Source: CAZLGC01 sp964559275 (lineage in GTDB: Bacteria; Patescibacteriota; CALEFQ01). From it: a stretch of 24,920 bases of DNA. A model generated the notes under the pieces. That model saw nothing but the letters and a program-made list of their open reading frames with translations. It did no database searches and was not told the origin of the DNA. The stretch is taken from contig CAZLGC010000011.1 in NCBI GenBank assembly GCA_964559275.1, positions 1 through 24,920 of the forward strand. Reading direction: 5' to 3'. The position numbers and the translations under genes are program-made. Positions 6,658 through 15,309 of this stretch are shown here, piece by piece (positions within the stretch are counted from its first letter, which is position 1; each line of letters starts with the position of its first letter).

Positions 6658-7052
6658 GACTTGCTATTTTGTTTCTTTTCACAATCAAGGCAGATGCAAG
6701 CCGCCGGTAAGGCCTCCAATCTTTCCCGCGGAATAGTACTATCGCAATTATCGCATTCGCCGTATTTACCGTTTTCGATTCTCTTCAGAGCTACATTAAT
6801 ATCATCAAGTGTCTGTTCCAGGCTCCTTTCCACAGAAATGCGATTGGCAAACCCGGCCACTTCCTGGGCTTCTAAATCTAAATCCAGTGGCTCATTTTTT
6901 TTGGACAGATGCGGTGGAGTAATGTCATAATCCTCTACATCTTTGACGTTTTTATCCCTTTTACCACCACGATCTCTGAGGGTTTCCTCAATCTCGGCCT
7001 TATCTGCCAGCAGACGTTTCTTCTGTTTTTCTAAAAATTCTTGGTCAAACAT
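6654..7052 (-). CDS. DksA/TraR-family C4 zinc-finger protein
   Basis: 132 aa. Residues 1-95 are charged and helical, as in the DksA coiled coil but shorter. A zinc finger follows with C100, C103, C121 and C124 (C-x2-C-x17-C-x2-C) plus an extra Cys at 119. Members of this family enter the secondary channel of RNA polymerase and modulate initiation, often with ppGpp, or act in sporulation or stress regulation. The exact role here is not predictable. It precedes and overlaps lspA by 4 nt. The short 38-bp gap to the divergent MGMT gene must hold both promoters; TATGAT (minus strand) 17 nt before the ATG is a possible -10. Confidence 0.9.
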   Translation of the reverse strand: MFDQEFLEKQKKRLLADKAEIEETLRDRGGKRDKNVKDVEDYDITPPHLSKKNEPLDLDLEAQEVAGFANRISVERSLEQTLDDINVALKRIENGKYGECDNCDSTIPRERLEALPAACICLDCEKKQNSKS

Positions 7053-7090
7053 ATTCGCTAAATTTACCTATCATATAGTAAAATAATACC

Positions 7091-7417
7091 ATGGCTAAAA
7101 TAAAAAGGGAAGCGAAAATAAGTCCTTTTGACAGAAGCGTTTATGCGCTCACAGCCCGCATTCCTAAGGGAAAAGTGTCTACGTACGGCAAAATTGCCCG
7201 GAAGCTGGGAAAACCGGGTGCCAGCCGGGCGGTCGGGCAAGCCTTAAACCGCAACCCCTGGGCACCGCAAATACCATGTCACCGTGTCATCTCCAGTAAC
7301 GGCGACATCGGCGGCTTTGCCGGTGGTAAGAAGCAAAAGATTAAACTGCTAAAACAAGAAGGTGTCAAAATCGGAAAAGGGCGAATAAATCTTGATAGAT
7401 ACGAATTTTTAATGTAA
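7091..7417 (+). CDS. MGMT-type methyltransferase domain protein (DNA-binding domain only)
   Basis: 108 aa, corresponding only to the C-terminal domain of O6-alkylguanine-DNA alkyltransferases. It has VSTYGKIARKLG (helix-turn-helix region), ASRAVGQALNRNP (arginine-finger helix) and the active-site motif IPCHRVI with C63. The usual N-terminal domain of about 70-90 residues is absent. Alkyltransferase-like (ATL) proteins of this size usually carry Trp instead of Cys, but here the Cys is kept, so direct repair by methyl transfer to Cys remains possible. TAAAAT ends 6 nt before the ATG, suggesting a leaderless mRNA. It is followed by a hairpin terminator shared with the opposing RNA gene. Confidence 0.9.
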   Translation: MAKIKREAKISPFDRSVYALTARIPKGKVSTYGKIARKLGKPGASRAVGQALNRNPWAPQIPCHRVISSNGDIGGFAGGKKQKIKLLKQEGVKIGKGRINLDRYEFLM

Positions 7418-7822
7418 AAGAAAGCGGGCGCCCATCGGCGCCCTTTCTAATATAGAAAGTAAAGATTTTTCGCCGTGAGCACCCGCGTCATCCTTTTGTC
7501 TGCAGCATTAACGCCCGGGTGAAAAGCATTAATGATGACTAGTAGACAAACGGATGGATTTCCTCAGGTTACCGATAGTAGCCTTGAAGATATCTCTTAC
7601 CACTCTTCGGGGTCGATGTACGCTTATCTTCCCCAAAAAACTCTTTTTGTCCTGGATAGTTCTGCCGAAATCAGTTCCAGGGTACAATTTTGGTTTTTGT
7701 TTTGTAGCGGTGTATCGGCACCAAACCGAGTAGTAAGGAAGCAAAACCGCTTATTCTGAGCAGCTTTGCTCCCTAACCCTCGGAGTGCCCCAATTGGGAA
7801 CGTACCTTTTGTTTTATTGTCT
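7415..7822 (-). ncRNA. Candidate large structured RNA (~400 nt), unknown family
   Basis: No credible protein is encoded here on either strand. The minus strand runs from a good promoter to a terminator hairpin and has many helices. These include GGCAC/GTGCC stacked on CCGAG/CTCGG, CCTGGA/TCCAGG, TTTGGGG/CCCCGAA and GGTAC/GTACC. Near the 3' end, CATCCGTTTGTCT pairs with AGACAAAAGGATG (13 nt, one mismatch; 7489-7501 with 7544-7556). This crosses CACCCG/CGGGTG in pseudoknot order. The predicted 5' end, TAGTAGACAA, is complementary over 10 nt to TTGTCTACTA near 7541-7550, which competes with the 3' hairpin. I could not match it to tmRNA, RNase P or other RNAs I know. Confidence 0.5.
7420..7446. 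terminator. Shared, probably bidirectional terminator
   Basis: GGGCGCC-catc-GGCGCCC extended by an AGAAA/TTTCT-type stem with a 2-nt bulge. On the plus strand it follows the MGMT stop codon; on the minus strand it ends the candidate RNA and runs into TTTT. Confidence 0.65.
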
Positions 7823-7828
7823 ACTACT

Positions 7829-7857
7829 ATTGTAACAAATTTTGTTCATTAAATCAA
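7829..7857 (-). promoter_or_regulatory. Promoter of the candidate large RNA
   Basis: On the minus strand: TTGATT (7857-7852), a 17-nt spacer and TACAAT (7834-7829). It reads away from the 8097 gene into the structured region. Confidence 0.5.
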
Positions 7858-8024
7858 TGGTAAATATACACATACAATAAAGGGCTAGAAATAAAGGTAT
7901 CTGCCGGAAATACATTCGAGTTTTCCATATTTTGTGTTCGTAAGCGGGTAATCGATTTATACACTTTTCCACAACTTTTCCTATCGGCTGCCGGGGCTCA
8001 CTCCGCTGAATTTCTCGTACAGAC
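7858..8024. other. AT-rich intergenic stretch with two DnaA-box-like sites
   Basis: No gene is seen. TTATACACT (7957-7965) and TTTTCCACA (7965-7973) each resemble the DnaA box TTATNCACA with one mismatch. They lie upstream of the 8097 promoter. Confidence 0.25.
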
Positions 8025-8052
8025 TTGACTTCATATACAAACGTGCTAGTAT
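8025..8052 (+). promoter_or_regulatory. Extended -10 promoter of the 8097 gene
   Basis: TTGACT (8025-8030), a 16-nt spacer and TAGTAT (8047-8052) preceded by TGC. The start codon is 44 nt downstream, with a strong AGGAGG at 8083-8088. Confidence 0.6.
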
Positions 8053-8096
8053 TACCGGCAAATTGTCATAATCTAACAATTTAGGAGGATATAGAG

Positions 8097-8477
8097 ATGA
8101 GCGTAAATGTTGATACGGCCGCAAATCACCCCCTACAGCCGAGCGATATCGAAGCCAGGCACCAAATCCCCGGATTTGGCAAAGCCGAAATCGAAACCGC
8201 AGCCGGTATTATGCTTCGCTTCTTTCAAAGCCGAGGTAATTGGGATTCCTTCCGACTGGGGGAGCTGCTGGAATTCTGCCAGCAATACCGGGAAGATCCT
8301 GGCCAGGCACTATTCGGTCTTTTCTCCTACTGGTATGATGACTCTTTGTGCGCTGGTGGTGTCACTGAACCGAAACCGTTCTTCGTGATGTTCTCTAACG
8401 GAACGATCACCCCGACGACCTTGTTCGTCAACACTCTCGCGGGCCGCACTACCTTTCGCCGTAATCCGGCGAGGTAA
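8097..8477 (+). CDS. Orphan 126-aa protein, unknown function
   Basis: I do not recognise this family. The gene has clear expression signals: an extended -10 promoter, the Shine-Dalgarno AGGAGG 8 nt before the ATG, and a perfect terminator. The protein starts with a polar segment, then a region likely to be helical (KAEIETAAGIMLRFFQSRG, then LGELLEFCQQY). The C-terminal half is Phe/Thr-rich (PFFVMFSNGTITPTTLFV) and looks beta-rich. It has no signal peptide, membrane helix or metal-binding motif. It stands alone between a candidate RNA gene and dinG. Confidence 0.75.
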   Translation: MSVNVDTAANHPLQPSDIEARHQIPGFGKAEIETAAGIMLRFFQSRGNWDSFRLGELLEFCQQYREDPGQALFGLFSYWYDDSLCAGGVTEPKPFFVMFSNGTITPTTLFVNTLAGRTTFRRNPAR

Positions 8478-8487
8478 TCGGACTCTA

Positions 8488-8520
8488 AAAGGACTACCAT
8501 TGGTAGTCCTTTCGCTTTTT
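8488..8520. terminator. Terminator between the 8097 gene and dinG
   Basis: A perfect 11-bp stem AAAGGACTACC/GGTAGTCCTTT with loop att, then cgcTTTTT on the plus strand. It can also act for the convergent dinG gene. Confidence 0.85.
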
Positions 8521-8539
8521 GTGACTTTATTAGCTTTAT

Positions 8540-11302
8540 CTACTTTTTAAGCCAGGCAGCGGTTGCTTCCGAGGCTTCCGCCAGATCACCGTATCTGACC
8601 TCGCTTTCCGGCAAGCTTTGCATAAACATCAAGCCGTAATTCGCTTTTTCCACCCGGTTATCCATAATAATCATTACACCGCGATCTTTTTTGCTTCTAA
8701 TCAGGCGCCCGAAACCCTGCCGAAAACGCAGAATAGCCAAAGGCACGGCGTAATCTGTGAACCCGTTACTGTATTCCTCCTGGCGAGCCTTGAAAACCGG
8801 CTCTGTCGGCACACTGAAAGGCAGTTTGGCCATGATTAAGCAGCTCAGTTTTTCGCCTGGAATATCAATCCCCTGCCAAAAGGTCGCTGTACCCAGTAAA
8901 ACTGCCCGCTCGCTCGCCTTGAACTGCTGCAAGAGCTTCATTTTACCGCCGGTAACACCCTGAGCTAGTACATCAACCTTTTTCTGCCGCAGTGGTTCGG
9001 CAATTTTTTTATAAACTTTTTTGATCCCGGCATACGAGGTAAAAAGGACCAGGGTCCGGCCACCCAGTTTTTCGGCGACATCCTTGGTTACCTCGGCTAA
9101 ACTATCGGTATATTTAGGTGATTCCGGACGCTCGATATCACCCGGGATATAAATCAGGGCCTGTTTTTTATAATCAAATACATTTGCAACCCGGGAGAAT
9201 TTGAAATCAGCCAGGCCTAAACGATCCTTGAAGTAGTCGAAACTGGCTTCAATCTGGCCGGTTTCGTTTGCCTGCGCGGTAGAGAGCGTGGCGGAAGTCA
9301 TCACGATTACCTTTTTTTCCTGGTAGAGCTCGGACTGCAAACGCTCATCGATGCGTAGCGGCGCTGCTTTCAATATAAATTGTTCATTCCGGCGCACCGT
9401 TACCCAGTAAACATGGTCAGCCTGTGGTTCCAGGAACATTTCTCGAAGTAATTCCTGAACATGCTTCCCGCTCTGGCCTAGAGCCAAAATATCATGACAC
9501 CATTCCCGGGTTTTCTTATCAGATTTCCCGGCAGTGGTTTTAACATCTTCCGCCAATTTCCCGAGACTCTGGCACAAAGATTCCAGTTTCCCGACCAAAT
9601 TGTCAGCTGTTTCTTCTAGGCGCTGCCATTCCGGTTGGTAACGTAGCTCTTTATTGAGAGAAACCTCATAGGTTAGATATTTGCTGTTTTCCTGAAAACG
9701 CTTGGCAAACATCCCCACTAAGCCAAAAAACAAAGCAATATCATTGCCAAGCAGAGCTATGTCCTGCTGATATCGCGCAACATCCGGTAAGTGCTTGGCA
9801 AACTTGCGGCGGGGGAAAACATCCAGCAATCCACCCTTGCGCCGGCGATTAGAAAGACTGCTCAGCCATTCATCAATCATTTCTTTGGTGAGAGCGTGGC
9901 TATAAGCATCGGTGGCGGCATCTTCCAGTTCGTGGGCTTCGTCCAAAATCAGATGGCGACCGGTCAAAACCGGCTCACTCTCGACTTTCGGCTCTCTTAG
10001 GAGTAAAGCATGATTAACGATAACCAAGTCAGCTGCTTGGGCGCGGCGCCGGGCTGTGTTAACGAAACAATACTTCCAGTGCGGACAACTGCGTCCCTGG
10101 CAAGTGTGATGATCGGCGGCTAGACGACGCACGGTCGGTTTGTCCTCAAATGTCAAAGCTAATTCATCGAATTCACCACTGGCAGTGCGATGTTCCCAAA
10201 CCATCAGTTTAACGAGAGTGGTAATCTGGTCCTCCGTTAGATCCGCGCGCTGCCGCATTTGCTCAAAGAGACGACGACAAAGATATTGCTGACGCCCCTT
10301 CAAGACTGCAGCTTTAAAGGGAAAAGGCACTATCTCCGCTATAGTTGGGATATCTTTTTGCACCAGCTGATCCTGCAGGCTCCGAGTATAGGTAGAAACA
10401 ATCACCTGTTCGTTCTTAGCTCGAGCAAAGGTAATCGCCGGCAACAAATACGCCATTGACTTACCTACCCCGGGCGGCGCTTCAATCAGACGGAACTCCG
10501 AATTTGTAAAAGCTTCGGCAATATATTTAAGCATTTCTACCTGCGGCGGACGATACTCATAGCCACTTACCTTTTTGACTACCGACCCATTTTTGCCCAG
10601 CATGTAGGCCAGTTTGTCCGTGGCAAATTCAGCTGATCCGTTTTTCTGTTTATCATGCGAGTTTGTCTTGGCGTCCCGGCCAGAACCTGGTTCCGCCGGC
10701 CCGAGTTCGACCGCTGTTCGGAAAACTTCTTTGAGAGACCAGTCCTGGCGGTCAAGAAAATCATTAATGGCCTGGAGAACAACCGGATCCAGCCCCCTGA
10801 TCTTGTCAACTAGGTGATAAAAAAGAGCCTGACCGGCAGCGGCATCAGCTTCCGCCCGGTGTTTTTCCTCATGTTTTAGCCCCAACCTGGCCGTGACTGC
10901 TTCCAGGCTGAAGGAGCGCATGCCTTGGTACAGAATCGTGACCAGGCGCCAGGTGTCATAGAGCGGATTTTTCTCCAAGGGAATCCCGTTAGCCCGCAGA
11001 AATGCCGCGTCAAACGCAATATTGTGCCCGACCACCGGAAAATCATCGATGAAATCCGCCAGCTTGTCTTTGATTTCGGAGAAAGACGGTGCGTCAGCCA
11101 CCATTTCATCCGTAATGTTGGTGATAGATCTGACTACTGGCGGGATTTTTTTACTGGGCTTCACCAAGGTCTGAAATTTATCCACCTCCTCGCCACGGCG
11201 GTACTTAATCGCCGCCACTTCAATAATCTCTCCCTTCTCGGGAGAGATGTCGGTGGATTCTATATCCAGAGCAATCAGAGTTGGCGGATATTTTTTATTC
11301 AC
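8540..11302 (-). CDS. dinG: DinG-family helicase fused to an N-terminal DnaQ-type exonuclease
   Basis: 920 aa. Residues 1-165 form a DEDD 3'-5' exonuclease domain: LDIEST (Asp/Glu at 13 and 15), HNIAFDAAFL near 93-102 and HRAEAD near 148-153. An XPD/DinG helicase follows, with Walker A APPGVGKS (275-282), a likely Fe-S cluster region (one Cys in YLCRR, then three in TCQGRSCPHWKYC), the DEAH box LDEAHE, and C-terminal motifs SATL, GTATFWQGIDIPGE and QGFGRLIRS. The architecture matches the exonuclease-DinG fusions of Firmicutes. All key exonuclease and ATPase residues are present, so both activities are plausible in repair of R-loops or stalled forks. The start is the GTG at 11302, overlapping the DUF3352 gene by 8 nt, so translation is coupled. 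It is the last gene of the rpsO-pnp cluster. Confidence 0.93.
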   Translation of the reverse strand: MNKKYPPTLIALDIESTDISPEKGEIIEVAAIKYRRGEEVDKFQTLVKPSKKIPPVVRSITNITDEMVADAPSFSEIKDKLADFIDDFPVVGHNIAFDAAFLRANGIPLEKNPLYDTWRLVTILYQGMRSFSLEAVTARLGLKHEEKHRAEADAAAGQALFYHLVDKIRGLDPVVLQAINDFLDRQDWSLKEVFRTAVELGPAEPGSGRDAKTNSHDKQKNGSAEFATDKLAYMLGKNGSVVKKVSGYEYRPPQVEMLKYIAEAFTNSEFRLIEAPPGVGKSMAYLLPAITFARAKNEQVIVSTYTRSLQDQLVQKDIPTIAEIVPFPFKAAVLKGRQQYLCRRLFEQMRQRADLTEDQITTLVKLMVWEHRTASGEFDELALTFEDKPTVRRLAADHHTCQGRSCPHWKYCFVNTARRRAQAADLVIVNHALLLREPKVESEPVLTGRHLILDEAHELEDAATDAYSHALTKEMIDEWLSSLSNRRRKGGLLDVFPRRKFAKHLPDVARYQQDIALLGNDIALFFGLVGMFAKRFQENSKYLTYEVSLNKELRYQPEWQRLEETADNLVGKLESLCQSLGKLAEDVKTTAGKSDKKTREWCHDILALGQSGKHVQELLREMFLEPQADHVYWVTVRRNEQFILKAAPLRIDERLQSELYQEKKVIVMTSATLSTAQANETGQIEASFDYFKDRLGLADFKFSRVANVFDYKKQALIYIPGDIERPESPKYTDSLAEVTKDVAEKLGGRTLVLFTSYAGIKKVYKKIAEPLRQKKVDVLAQGVTGGKMKLLQQFKASERAVLLGTATFWQGIDIPGEKLSCLIMAKLPFSVPTEPVFKARQEEYSNGFTDYAVPLAILRFRQGFGRLIRSKKDRGVMIIMDNRVEKANYGLMFMQSLPESEVRYGDLAEASEATAAWLKK

Positions 11303-12851
11303 TGGATTTGAATTTCAAATACATATCAGTCAGGAAGTCGCCTTTGCCGGTGTTGTGCAGGCTTATTCCCAGGCTACTAAATGGCGCTAAAGCTTGAGCA
11401 ATAAAGCCCTGAGGAATTTCCTCTTCCGTAGCGATATCGCCGACTACAGTCGGTGACAGCAAATCAGTTAAACCGGATGTCTGGAGAAATAGGAAGCCAA
11501 TTTGCCGTGAGGCTTTGGTTTTGGACAAGGTCTCGGCAAAATCATCATTGTCGGCCAGGCTGGCGATATTGCTAGCATCGACATCGAGCAAGGTTTCCAG
11601 GGCGGATTTTGACGTCGCAAAAAGTAATTTATCACCGGAGACCGCATAATTTAGATCCATCGCCACCCCTTCACTGAAAGACACGTACCGCGTCGCGACG
11701 CCGGAGGCTTCGCCGTCTTTGAATTCCAGGTCGCCAGTGATTCCCAGCGAAGCCAGGCTACCGATCAAGACCGGCTCAGCCTCGCGAATCTTGGCTTTAG
11801 CTAGTTCTTCGTCCTCCACTTCAATAGCTAGAGCGATGGCTGATTTTTTGTCCCCTGATTGCGGAATCAGGGAAGCGGCGTAAGAACCAGACGCCCAGGA
11901 CAAGGCTTTTTCGTTTACGTCTACATTCCCAAAGAACTCACTGACTACACTGGCAAAGTCCTCACCTTCATAATAAATAATGGCGTCTTGAGGCATCGTT
12001 CCAGATAAATGCGACTCTTCGATGTTCTTGAGGGATTCCAGACGGGCCGTTCCCAAGTACGTTTTGATTTCCAATCCCTCTGTTTCCGGCCAGATGCCAA
12101 GACCTAGCATCATTTCCTCGGGAAAATCCAGTCTTTTCACAAAAAGCTGCGAACTGACACCAAGAGTACTGGTAGTTGCCTCTAGTGCCTCACGCAACCG
12201 TAGAGCTACAAGCAGAGACCGGTTCTCACCGTCGGAAAGGTTGTCAGATAATTTTTTGAATTGTTTGACCCCGTCTATGGCGGGGGCATCACCGTTGCCA
12301 ACGTCGATGATATTTTTGACATTTTCAATCTTGGTCGACATTATTACATAGCCTTTGTAGTAGCAACCGGAGATCATAACCGGATCCTCAACTTGATAGA
12401 CGTCCACTCCTTTGTAGCGCACAGTATTTACTTCACCCTCGCCGCCGGCCATTTTTTCTTCCATTTTTTCAACGGTTTCCAGGGCTTTTTGCTTGTCTCC
12501 CACCTCCGCCAGCAGCACAAAAGGATCTAGCTGGTCAGAGCTAGCTTTGGTAAGAACCACCTCGTCACCAAGCCATGGTTTGACATCATCCTCGTAAGAA
12601 AACCAGGGATTACTAAAAGAAAAACTCGACCAAAAGACTGAGCCGAGAGTTTCTAAATATCCCCCATCCTCACTGGGGATGATATCACCAGCCTGCGGGT
12701 CAAGCTGAATGTAAATCATGTTGTCGGCCGGTACCAGTTTAGCAGCACTGGAAACTTTGCCAAAGAAGTAGAACCAGCTGATCACAACTACTACTACGAC
12801 AATACCAACCAGCACCACTGGCACCAGCCAGCGAGAACGGAAACGAGACAT
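11295..12851 (-). CDS. DUF3352-type membrane-anchored protein
   Basis: 518 aa. A basic N-terminus precedes one strong membrane helix (about 9-30, very Val-rich). An extracellular region follows that begins with LVPADNMIYIQLDP, a sequence typical of DUF3352 proteins. The remaining ~460 residues are rich in acidic residues and resemble paired repeats of that domain; the opening of the second half is LSGTMPQDAIIYYEGED. The function of the family is unknown. It lies 12 nt downstream of pnp and overlaps dinG, so it is part of that operon, although a surface protein is an odd partner for RNA and DNA enzymes. Confidence 0.82.
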   Translation of the reverse strand: MSRFRSRWLVPVVLVGIVVVVVVISWFYFFGKVSSAAKLVPADNMIYIQLDPQAGDIIPSEDGGYLETLGSVFWSSFSFSNPWFSYEDDVKPWLGDEVVLTKASSDQLDPFVLLAEVGDKQKALETVEKMEEKMAGGEGEVNTVRYKGVDVYQVEDPVMISGCYYKGYVIMSTKIENVKNIIDVGNGDAPAIDGVKQFKKLSDNLSDGENRSLLVALRLREALEATTSTLGVSSQLFVKRLDFPEEMMLGLGIWPETEGLEIKTYLGTARLESLKNIEESHLSGTMPQDAIIYYEGEDFASVVSEFFGNVDVNEKALSWASGSYAASLIPQSGDKKSAIALAIEVEDEELAKAKIREAEPVLIGSLASLGITGDLEFKDGEASGVATRYVSFSEGVAMDLNYAVSGDKLLFATSKSALETLLDVDASNIASLADNDDFAETLSKTKASRQIGFLFLQTSGLTDLLSPTVVGDIATEEEIPQGFIAQALAPFSSLGISLHNTGKGDFLTDMYLKFKSSE

Positions 12852-12863
12852 ATTTAAGTAGAC

Positions 12864-15149
12864 TTAGTTTTTACGAAAGAATGGTTTACGTTTCTGGCGC
12901 GGTGACGGCCGGTGACTGTCACGACGACCGCGCGGACCGCGCTGACCACGCGAGTGGTCGGAGCGACCGGATCCCGGAGGCGGAGTCGGAGGTTTCTTAC
13001 CTAGCTTTTGGTCAGCTAGTTTCTTCGATAAATTCACCCGATTTTGATCATCAATCTCCGTCACGATAACATCCACTTCATCTCCGATTTTGACAATGTC
13101 TTCCACTTTGTTGACGTGGAAAGGAGCCAGCTCGGAAATATGGATCAAGCCGTCCGTGCCAGGAAAAATTTCAACAAAAGCGCCAAAGTCCATGATGCGG
13201 ACAACCTTACCGTGGTAGAGCTCGCCGACCTTAGCTTCCTTGGTAATTTCCTCGACTCGCTGCACGGCTTTCTGCATGCCTTCCGGATCAGTGGAAGAAA
13301 TAAGCACCGTACCGTCATCTTCAATGTCTATCTTGACTCCGGTTTCGTCGATAATCGCGTTGATTATCTTGCCGCCAGGGCCGATTACATCACCGATTTT
13401 GTCCGGTTTGATGTGCAAAGTCTTGATACGCGGCGCGTACTGCGAAAGATCGGAGCGCGGTTCGGCAATTACCTTGTTCATCTTATCAAGAATCTCCATG
13501 CGACCTTCCTGAGCCTGCTTGATGGCCTGCTCAAAAATTTCGCGTGGGATGCCCTTGACCTTGATATCCATCTGCATGCAGGTGACTCCGGTGGAGGTAC
13601 CGGTGACTTTGAAGTCCATGTCACCCAGGTGGTCTTCCTCGCCCTGGATATCTGTCAGAACCTTGTAATTTCCTTCACCGTCGGTAACCAGACCCATAGC
13701 CACCCCGGCTACCGCTGATTTAACCGGCACGCCGGCATCCATCAGAGCCAGCGAACTGGCGCAGGTGGAAGCCATTGAAGTTGAACCGTTGGCTTCCAAA
13801 ACTTCGGAGACCAGGCGGATCGTGTACGGGAAATCTTCTTGAGTAGGCAGAACCGGGGTTACCGCTCGCTCCGCCAGGGCTCCGTGCCCCAGCTCGCGGC
13901 GCGATGGCCAGCGCGAAGGCTTGGTCTCACCCGTCGCAAAAGCGGGCATATTATAGTGATGCATGAAGCGTTTCTTGTACTCTTCTTCCATGCCATCGAT
14001 AATCTGTTCTTCACCCGGTGAGCCCAGCGTGGCAACCGTCAGCACCTGTGTCTCACCACGGGTGAAAAGACCGGTACCGTGCGTGCGCGGAAACAGCCCG
14101 GCTTCAACCGTAATCGGACGAATTTCATTAAGTTTACGCCCGCCGATACGCTGTTCTTTTTCTAGAATATCAGCCCGTACCCGGTCGGAAACTGCTTCGT
14201 GAAAAAGCTCTTTGACCTGATCAATCATTAGATTCCACTCTGACTGTTTGGCTGACAGGGAACTGAGTTTGTTGTCTTGAATGTTGTCATCAAACTCGGA
14301 GCTAACAGCTTCAACCACTTCGGCCTCAAGTTCTTCCGTGCGCCGAGTGCGTTCCCCTTTCATGTTAATTGCCAGAATTTCTTCCAGCTTGTCACCGATG
14401 GCTGCGACTACTTTCTTCTTGAGCTCATCATCCCCTTCCGGCGGCAAGTCTAATTCCATTTTCTGCTTGCCGACTTCGCTGATGATTTTCTCCTGAAAAG
14501 CAGTTACTTGCTTAATGGCCTCGTGGCCAGATTCCATCGCTTTGAGGACATCTTCTTCCGGAACTTCCTGACCGCCGGCTTCAACCATAACAATGTTCTC
14601 TTTGGTTCCGGCGACAACTAGGTCAAGTGAACCTTTGTCCATCTGCTCTTCGGTTGGATTCAGCACCATTTCACCGTCGACAATGCCGACCCGAACACCG
14701 GCTAGCGGTGCCTCAAACGGAATGTCAGAGATCAGCACAGCTGTCGCCGAAGCGATCATCGCCGGAATATCCGGGTCATTGACTCCGTCATAAGAAAGAG
14801 TCGTGATAACGACCTGGATGTCCTTGCGAATGCGCTGATCAAAAAGCGGCCGCAGCGGGCGGTCAATTAACCGAGCGGTTAACTGCGCCTCGTCTGATGG
14901 CCGACCTTCCCGTTTCACAAAACGGGAACCTTTGATCTTCCCTGAGGCATAAAGCTTCTCGTCGTACTCGACCATGAGCGGAAAGAAATCCGTTCCTGGC
15001 CGCTCCCCCTTACTCATTACTACGGTGGCGAGAACTTCCGTCTCGCCGTAACGGGCAATAACTGCACCGTTTGTTTGCTTGGCTACCTTGCCGGTCTCGA
15101 TCACAAGCTTGCGACCGCCAAGGTCCATTTCAAACGTTTTTGATTCCAT
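12864..15149 (-). CDS. pnp: Polyribonucleotide nucleotidyltransferase (PNPase)
   Basis: About 761 aa from the ATG at 15149. A TTG at 15179 would add 10 residues that do not belong to the family, so it is rejected. The domains are: RNase PH 1 (starts SKTFEMDLGGRKL), a helical linker, RNase PH 2 with the catalytic segment TDIQGEEDHLGDMDFK, KH (GDVIGPGGKIINAI) and S1 (GELYHGKVVRIMDFGAFVE). A Gly/Arg/Ser-rich basic tail of about 45 residues is longer than usual and may add RNA binding. The enzyme degrades RNA 3'-5' by phosphorolysis and can add tails. It sits in the classic order after rpsO, here with a NYN gene and a palindrome in between. Confidence 0.97.
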   Translation of the reverse strand: MESKTFEMDLGGRKLVIETGKVAKQTNGAVIARYGETEVLATVVMSKGERPGTDFFPLMVEYDEKLYASGKIKGSRFVKREGRPSDEAQLTARLIDRPLRPLFDQRIRKDIQVVITTLSYDGVNDPDIPAMIASATAVLISDIPFEAPLAGVRVGIVDGEMVLNPTEEQMDKGSLDLVVAGTKENIVMVEAGGQEVPEEDVLKAMESGHEAIKQVTAFQEKIISEVGKQKMELDLPPEGDDELKKKVVAAIGDKLEEILAINMKGERTRRTEELEAEVVEAVSSEFDDNIQDNKLSSLSAKQSEWNLMIDQVKELFHEAVSDRVRADILEKEQRIGGRKLNEIRPITVEAGLFPRTHGTGLFTRGETQVLTVATLGSPGEEQIIDGMEEEYKKRFMHHYNMPAFATGETKPSRWPSRRELGHGALAERAVTPVLPTQEDFPYTIRLVSEVLEANGSTSMASTCASSLALMDAGVPVKSAVAGVAMGLVTDGEGNYKVLTDIQGEEDHLGDMDFKVTGTSTGVTCMQMDIKVKGIPREIFEQAIKQAQEGRMEILDKMNKVIAEPRSDLSQYAPRIKTLHIKPDKIGDVIGPGGKIINAIIDETGVKIDIEDDGTVLISSTDPEGMQKAVQRVEEITKEAKVGELYHGKVVRIMDFGAFVEIFPGTDGLIHISELAPFHVNKVEDIVKIGDEVDVIVTEIDDQNRVNLSKKLADQKLGKKPPTPPPGSGRSDHSRGQRGPRGRRDSHRPSPRQKRKPFFRKN

Positions 15150-15232
15150 GTTGTTTGACTGCTCTTGCCTGCAGGCCAAAGACTACTGGTAATCGGTAGC
15201 CTCTTTGTCTACAGACAAGATACTTAAGGATT

Positions 15233-15309
15233 TAAACGTAAAACGCAAAGCGCAAAATTATTTCTGGGATAACCTCATTTTACATTTTGCGTTTGACGTT
15301 TTGCGTTTA
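15233..15309. repeat. Long AAACGCAAA-type palindrome between the NYN gene and pnp
   Basis: Two 26-nt arms (15233-15258 and 15284-15309), 22 of 26 positions complementary, flank a 25-nt loop. The arms are built of AAACG/CAAA words. One arm begins exactly in the stop codon of the NYN gene. In the operon mRNA this would be a hairpin about 85 nt before the pnp start and could affect processing or PNPase autoregulation. The same AAACGCAAA word pair occurs at 3743-3773. Confidence 0.65.

Noticed and set aside
7532..7759. Plus-strand 75-aa open frame in the structured region
   Set aside because: No Shine-Dalgarno, random-looking composition, and it runs opposite to the promoter-helix-terminator unit.
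7415..7822. tmRNA or RNase P RNA identity
   Set aside because: An AGGAAATCC and a GGTAAGAG string recall RNase P motifs, but their order is wrong; no tRNA-like ends or tag reading frame for tmRNA were found.
15150..15179. TTG start at 15179 for pnp
   Set aside because: It adds ten residues outside the PNPase family start; the ATG at 15149 fits the conserved N-terminus.
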